NCBI GenBank assembly: GCA_011170385.1
Contig: DUFE01000085.1
Span: forward strand, 1-8,877
DNA: 8,877 nucleotides
Direction: 5' to 3'
DNA from: Dehalococcoidia bacterium
GTDB taxonomy: Bacteria; Chloroflexota; Dehalococcoidia; Dehalococcoidales; W693
In this document: positions 6,422 to 8,877 of the stretch, in pieces
How the letters are laid out: each line of letters begins with the position of its first letter
Numbering within the stretch: the first letter of the stretch is position 1
Program-made: the position numbers and the translations under genes
The notes under the pieces: generated by a model
The model's database searches: none
The model's input: only the letters and a program-made list of their open reading frames with translations
What the model was told of the DNA's origin: nothing

Positions 6422-6628
6422 ATGGAAAATTCGATGACGCCACAGATAAACAGGGACAGGTGCGATGGCTGCGGGCTGTGCGTTATGGTTTGCTGGCTCG
6501 ATGGTCTGGTGATTATCAATGGCGTTGTCGCCATCGTTGAAGGTGTAGAATGCGACTGGTGCACCCAGTGTGAAGCCGTCTGCATCAACGAAGCTATAAC
6601 CTGCCCCTACGAGGTAATCCTGGGCTAG
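6422..6628 (+). CDS. Small 2[4Fe-4S] ferredoxin
   Basis: A 68-residue electron carrier with two C-X2-C-X2-C-X3-C motifs: C14, C17, C20, C24 and C44, C47, C50, C54. This predicts two [4Fe-4S] clusters in the bacterial-type ferredoxin fold. Usually a proline follows the last cysteine of each motif; here it is Trp25 and Ile55. The spacing between the motifs (LDGLVIINGVVAIVEGVE) forms a short hairpin as in 4Fe-4S domains. An extra cysteine (C61), followed by Pro, lies near the C-terminus. The AAAGG at 6408-6412 is nine bases before the ATG; an in-frame ATG at 6434 is possible. It lies 62 bases after the Crp-type regulator. No oxidoreductase partner is in the window, so the redox partner is unknown. 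Confidence 0.88.
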   Translation: MENSMTPQINRDRCDGCGLCVMVCWLDGLVIINGVVAIVEGVECDWCTQCEAVCINEAITCPYEVILG

Positions 6629-6664
6629 AAACCGTCTGAAATCCCTTTAAATCATAATTCCATC

Positions 6665-6693
6665 TTGATATATCACTTTTCACCTGCTGTAAG
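6665..6693 (+). promoter_or_regulatory. Candidate promoter for the zinc-ribbon gene
   Basis: TTGATA (6665-6670), a 17-base spacer ending in TGC (extended -10), and TGTAAG (6688-6693). The predicted start near 6700 gives an unusually long ~135-base leader that contains the hairpins at 6736-6823. No terminator is seen after the ferredoxin, so read-through is also possible. Confidence 0.37.
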
Positions 6694-6735
6694 TTTAATC
6701 CCTATTTCCATAAGAGACTAAGGTTACATACATTT

Positions 6736-6823
6736 GCCGCATGCCGGCGTAGACTTTCGTTGAAGTCGTAAGGCTGGATTAATGCCGCCGTGTTTTCGGC
6801 GTGCTGGTTTCGACACTACGTAG
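6736..6823 (+). promoter_or_regulatory. GC-rich structured leader upstream of the zinc-ribbon gene
   Basis: This contains a GACTTT/GAAGTC hairpin with a CGTT loop (6752-6767, one G-U pair) and a CGCCG/CGGCG hairpin with a TGTTTT loop (6786-6801). The CGCCG at 6786-6790 can alternatively pair with an upstream CGGCG at 6745-6749, which itself can pair within GCCG-CATGC-CGGC (6736-6748). An 8-base palindrome CTACGTAG (6816-6823) abuts the ribosome-binding site. It does not match a riboswitch class I can recall. RNA function is inferred from pairing only. Confidence 0.33.
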
Positions 6824-6835
6824 AGGTGGAATATC

Positions 6836-7069
6836 ATGGTAATGTGGAGGATAAAAAGCTGCCCTAGGTGCGGCGGTGATATATATGTCGATATCGAGGG
6901 TGATATACTATTTGACCACTGTTTGCAATGCAGCTATATGAGCCCGAGCAAGGACGCTCCCTGCCCCAGGTGCGGCTCCGGGCTGCATATTGACCCCGAT
7001 AAGTGGGAGAATTATCTATACTGCGATATCTGCGGTTATAGCACCAGGCTGCATAAAGTAGCCAAGTAA
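6836..7069 (+). CDS. Double zinc-ribbon small protein, unknown function
   Basis: A 77-residue protein made of two tandem zinc ribbons with identical spacing: C9-X2-C12-X16-C29-X2-C32 and C43-X2-C46-X16-C63-X2-C66. Both ribbons begin with CPRCG, which suggests an internal duplication with a 34-residue period. Each should bind one Zn(II). Such ribbons serve in nucleic-acid or protein contacts, but no fused domain points to a process. The start is supported by AGGTGGA (6824-6830) five bases before the ATG; a second in-frame ATG lies two codons on. It is preceded by an unusually long, hairpin-rich leader. It runs toward the DUF167 gene with only 14 bases between the stop codons and no visible terminator. 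Confidence 0.82.
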   Translation: MVMWRIKSCPRCGGDIYVDIEGDILFDHCLQCSYMSPSKDAPCPRCGSGLHIDPDKWENYLYCDICGYSTRLHKVAK

Positions 7070-7083
7070 GGTTTGCCGGAAGC

Positions 7084-7392
7084 TTAAGGCAGCAGATGGC
7101 AATCAGCCTGTTTATCCTGCCCGGAAAGAAGCAACTCTGTTGCCGACTGCTTGCTTATACCGTCTATAGCGATGACCTTGTTTCTGGCGGTATGACCTCT
7201 GATTATGCTTATCCTGTTCTGATCCACCGCCAGCAGCCGGCACAGGAAATCGAGTAGCTCCTCGTTAGCTTTACCTTTTACCGGCGGCGCCGCTATCTTC
7301 ACCCGCAGAACATTGCCGGCGAAACCGGCGATCTCATTCTTGGTGGCATTGGGGATAACCCGTATTGAAATTACAGCCCTCTGAACGGACAT
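7084..7392 (-). CDS. DUF167 (UPF0235, YggU-like) family protein
   Basis: A 102-residue protein of a widespread, structurally known but functionally undefined family. The signature is clear: ISIRVIPNATKNEI (8-21), the hallmark APPVKGKANEELLDFL (35-50), and ISIIRGHTARNKVIAIDG (61-78), which matches the family's I-x-x-G-x-x-S/T-R-x-K pattern. The C-terminal ~20 residues after the core are poorly conserved-looking. There is no purine-rich ribosome-binding site before the ATG at 7392; the upstream bases read TTAGCTCCGAT. A TATAAT lies about ten bases before the start, so the transcript may be leaderless. The gene is downstream of the small membrane protein on the same strand. Confidence 0.9.
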   Translation of the reverse strand: MSVQRAVISIRVIPNATKNEIAGFAGNVLRVKIAAPPVKGKANEELLDFLCRLLAVDQNRISIIRGHTARNKVIAIDGISKQSATELLLSGQDKQADCHLLP

Positions 7393-7402
7393 ATCGGAGC
7401 TA

Positions 7403-7430
7403 ATTATACTATAAGTAAGGGCACTGTGAC
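7403..7430 (-). promoter_or_regulatory. Candidate promoter for the DUF167 gene, very short or no leader
   Basis: On the minus strand there is GTCACA (7430-7425), a 16-base spacer, and a perfect TATAAT (7408-7403). The expected start near 7396 is only about four bases before the ATG at 7392, and there is no Shine-Dalgarno. This fits leaderless or near-leaderless initiation. Confidence 0.35.
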
Positions 7431-7431
7431 T

Positions 7432-7641
7432 TTAAAGCTCACTCTTGGCGATAACGCCGAAGGAGATCCCTGATAACAAGAGGAGTGCCGCCAGGCCTCC
7501 CCAGAATATAGTAGTGGTAAAGGCAGTACTTAAATTATTAGTGCTACTTATAAAGGCAGGAGATATCTCCAGGGCGGTCAAGATAGCCATAATAATACAT
7601 AGAATGCCCGTGATGGAAAACGATAAGGATGTCAGCTTCAT
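7432..7641 (-). CDS. Small two-helix membrane protein, unknown function
   Basis: A 69-residue protein with two hydrophobic segments (about 6-24 and 44-65) joined by a Ser/Thr/Asn-rich loop that carries almost no charge; K2 and K66 flank the ends, so both termini are probably cytoplasmic. There is one cysteine (C15), inside helix 1. I recognise no family. I chose the ATG at 7641, the second of two adjacent ATGs, because GGGAGGTG lies just upstream at good spacing. A longer frame reaches 7749, but it reads through a promoter-like region and would add a non-hydrophobic, poorly spaced N-terminus. The gene precedes the DUF167 gene on the same strand with 39 bases between. It resembles the other small membrane protein in the window only in size and topology. 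Confidence 0.62.
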   Translation of the reverse strand: MKLTSLSFSITGILCIIMAILTALEISPAFISSTNNLSTAFTTTIFWGGLAALLLLSGISFGVIAKSEL

Positions 7642-7720
7642 CATACACCTCCCTTTTACAGCTTCGGTTTTACTTAGTTTATTTTGCAGCTGTGTTCCGA
7701 TATAATCTATGCAATGCAGG

Positions 7721-7749
7721 ATGGTAGCACAGGGATAACTTAACGTCAA
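7721..7749 (-). promoter_or_regulatory. Candidate promoter for the 69-residue membrane protein
   Basis: On the minus strand there is TTGACG (7749-7744), a 17-base spacer ending in TGC (extended -10), and TACCAT (7726-7721). The predicted start near 7714 gives a ~70-base leader. It occupies the start of the longer open frame, which is further reason to prefer the internal ATG at 7641. Confidence 0.45.
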
Positions 7750-7754
7750 TAATA

Positions 7755-7782
7755 ATGATACAGGTTATAACTGGGGTATTAT
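7755..7782 (+). promoter_or_regulatory. Candidate pncC promoter, possibly leaderless
   Basis: ATGATA (7755-7760), a 16-base spacer, and TATTAT (7777-7782). A start seven bases after the -10 would be the A of the pncC ATG at 7789. No Shine-Dalgarno is present at normal spacing; the nearest GGGG is twelve bases away. An alternative TATAAT at 7701-7706 would give a ~75-base leader. Confidence 0.28.
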
Positions 7783-7788
7783 AACATT

Positions 7789-8268
7789 ATGACGTCTCTC
7801 GAACAGGAGGTGGGCGGGCTACTTCGCCGAAAGGGGCTGACGCTGGGGCTGGTGGAATCTGCAACCGGCGGGCTTATATCGCAGCTTGTGACCGGCGTTC
7901 CCGGCAGCTCGGAATATTACAAGGGTTCGGTTACCGCCTATAGCAACGAGGTCAAAATTGGACTGGTTGGCGTAAAAGGAGAGACAATTAAAGAGTATGG
8001 TGCAGTCAGTCCGCAGACAGCCGAGGAGATGGCAAGGGGTGGCAGAAGGGTGCTGGGTGTGGATGTGTGCCTGTCCGATACTGGTATTGCTGGTCCCGGC
8101 GGCGCCACCGCAGGTAAACCGGTAGGATTATTCTATATAGGCTTGTCACATAAAGGCGGCACCTTCAGTCGGAAACATGTCTTCCAGGATGACCGGGAGC
8201 AGAACAGGCATGCTGTCGCCCAAGCCGCATTGCAATGGCTTAAAGGGTATCTAATGGGTCTGGAGTAG
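7789..8268 (+). CDS. pncC: Nicotinamide-nucleotide amidohydrolase PncC (CinA C-terminal domain, stand-alone)
   Basis: A 159-residue CinA C-terminal-domain protein without the N-terminal COG1058 domain. It should deamidate nicotinamide mononucleotide (NMN) to nicotinic acid mononucleotide, recycling NMN back to NAD. Motifs seen are VESATGGLI (22-30), with S24 the expected catalytic serine; YYKGSVTAYSNEVK (43-56), with the conserved Tyr/Lys region; GAVSPQTAEEMA (71-82); TGIAGPGGATAGKPVG (98-113); and a C-terminal REQNRHAVAQAAL (136-148). The common Cys or Leu after ES is Ala here. Length is normal for the stand-alone form. The ATG has no well-placed ribosome-binding site. The Nudix gene follows after 18 bases, and the two share a terminator, so they form a likely two-gene operon. 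Confidence 0.93.
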   Translation: MTSLEQEVGGLLRRKGLTLGLVESATGGLISQLVTGVPGSSEYYKGSVTAYSNEVKIGLVGVKGETIKEYGAVSPQTAEEMARGGRRVLGVDVCLSDTGIAGPGGATAGKPVGLFYIGLSHKGGTFSRKHVFQDDREQNRHAVAQAALQWLKGYLMGLE

Positions 8269-8286
8269 TACCTGCGGGGGTAAAGA

Positions 8287-8697
8287 TTGGCTGGAAATCT
8301 ACCGGAAAAGCACGTCGTTACCTGTTTCCTGGAATGCGATGGCAGAGTGCTGATTCTACGCCGCAGCCAACAGGTGGGCAGTTTCAGGGGGAGATGGGCA
8401 GGCATTAGCGGCTATGTAGAGACGACCGCCGGTGAGCAGGCACTGGTTGAGATAGAGGAGGAAACCGGCTTGTGCCGGGATGATGTGGAACTGGTGAGGG
8501 AGGGCAGGCAATTTAAGGTTACAGGTGGTAGAGCCAGGTGGGTGGTGCACCCTTTCCTTTTTCGTATTAGAAACAGGGATGGGATTAAGATTGACTGGGA
8601 GCATAGCGATAAACGGTGGATATTACCCGGGGAGATTGATGATTACCCGACGGTACCAAAGCTGAAAGAAGTCCTGAAAAGTGTGCTGGGAGAGTGA
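8287..8697 (+). CDS. Nudix hydrolase with degenerate Nudix box (TTG start)
   Basis: A 136-residue Nudix-fold protein, a family that cleaves nucleoside diphosphates linked to another group. The beta strand HVVTCFLECDGRVLILRRS (9-27) and RWAGISGYVE (36-45) are typical. The Nudix box runs from G42 to L62. Its metal-binding glutamates E55, E58 and E59 and the closing TGL are present, but Val54 takes the place of the Arg in REUXEE, and the loop between G42 and that position is two residues shorter than consensus (11 instead of 13). Substrate cannot be assigned. Activity is plausible but may be reduced or altered. The start is TTG, with GGGGG (8276-8280) six bases upstream; no ATG fits. The gene is 18 bases behind pncC, and the terminator follows 35 bases after the stop. 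Confidence 0.88.
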   Translation: MAGNLPEKHVVTCFLECDGRVLILRRSQQVGSFRGRWAGISGYVETTAGEQALVEIEEETGLCRDDVELVREGRQFKVTGGRARWVVHPFLFRIRNRDGIKIDWEHSDKRWILPGEIDDYPTVPKLKEVLKSVLGE

Positions 8698-8732
8698 AAA
8701 AGGGAAATAACGTTTAAAAAAATAGGCAGATT

Positions 8733-8754
8733 GAGGGGCGAAGCCCCTCTTTTT
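8733..8754 (+). terminator. Intrinsic terminator of the pncC-Nudix operon
   Basis: A perfect 7-bp stem GAGGGGC/GCCCCTC (8733-8739 with 8743-8749) with a GAA loop is followed directly by five T's (8750-8754). It is 35 bases after the Nudix stop. On the minus strand no T-run follows, so termination should be one-directional. Confidence 0.92.
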
Positions 8755-8877
8755 ATATCTCCCCCTTAATCCCCCTCTCCATGCAAATGTTGAAACACAA
8801 TTCGATACCTATCAACCTTGTTCTGCCTGTGCATAGAGATGCAAAGGAACCAATAAACAAGTTATATATGTATTATA
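8755..8877. other. Right-edge intergenic stretch with a C-rich tandem motif, no supported gene
   Basis: TCCCCCT occurs twice with a 10-base period (8760-8766 and 8770-8776), followed by CTCC. The remaining ~95 bases are A+T-rich. A plus-strand frame from ATG at 8781 stays open to the window edge for 32 codons, but it has no ribosome-binding site and no recognisable protein character. I make no gene call here. Confidence 0.3.

Noticed and set aside
6801..6816. GGTTTCGAC-like stretch resembling part of tmRNA or a tRNA T-arm
   Set aside because: No acceptor stem, no matching T-stem and no tag frame nearby; short chance match.
7642..7749. N-terminal extension of the 69-residue membrane protein to an ATG at 7749
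   Set aside because: It overlaps a TTGACG-17-TACCAT promoter and lacks its own ribosome-binding site, whereas GGGAGGTG precedes the internal ATGs at 7644 and 7641.
8781..8877. Open frame of 32 codons from ATG to the right edge
   Set aside because: No ribosome-binding site, preceded directly by the C-rich tract, no recognisable protein character; too short to judge from the edge.

Overview
This window has the look of a chromosomal segment from an anaerobic bacterium with intermediate G+C. Frequent ATA (Ile) and AGG (Arg) codons, a short-form ThiC with a compact cysteine motif and the mix of small membrane, zinc-ribbon and ferredoxin proteins would fit a Dehalococcoidia-type member of the Chloroflexota. 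That placement is inference from style and content, not a search result. I see no rRNA, tRNA, CRISPR array, phage gene or complete mobile element. Most genes are housekeeping or accessory metabolic genes.

Left part (1-2280). The 3' two thirds of thiC, a thiamin-pyrimidine gene, enters from the left edge. A CPBP-family intramembrane protease follows on the same strand. It meets a small two-helix membrane protein gene on the opposite strand, and the two stop codons share one CTAG. The 292-base gap to the next gene is the richest regulatory stretch of the window. It holds two near-duplicate, strong minus-strand promoters for the small membrane protein, a nested inverted repeat centred at about 2106.5, and a plus-strand extended -10 promoter for degV.

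Middle (2280-6628). This is a run of plus-strand genes: a DegV-family fatty-acid-binding protein, leucyl aminopeptidase PepA, a single-domain ArsA/Get3-like ATPase, a Crp-type regulator only 5 bases behind it, and a small 2[4Fe-4S] ferredoxin. The ATPase and regulator are very probably co-transcribed. The ATPase has altered switch motifs and no arsenite-binding cysteines. The regulator lacks cysteines and the usual cAMP-contact arginine. The ferredoxin lacks the prolines that normally follow the cluster cysteines.

Right part (6629-8877). A double zinc-ribbon protein is preceded by a leader of about 135 bases with competing GC-rich hairpins. Two minus-strand genes follow: a DUF167 (YggU-like) protein and, upstream of it, a second small two-helix membrane protein. 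A divergent promoter region separates them from a plus-strand pair, a stand-alone PncC-type (CinA C-terminal) NMN deamidase and a Nudix hydrolase with a degenerate Nudix box. The pair ends in a clear intrinsic terminator, followed by a C-rich repeat-like tract and about 100 bases with no convincing gene.

The best -35/-10 candidates here (both strands of the 2000-2280 gap, the zinc-ribbon leader and the 7.7 kb region) mostly carry a TGN extension just before the -10. The DUF167 and pncC genes lack a well-placed ribosome-binding site and have -10-like boxes so close to the ATG that leaderless transcripts are plausible. The unusual content is regulatory and in small proteins: the symmetrical element at 2084-2129, the tandem promoters, the zinc-ribbon leader, and the odd ATPase/regulator/ferredoxin group. 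I do not see a clear new defence or mobile system.
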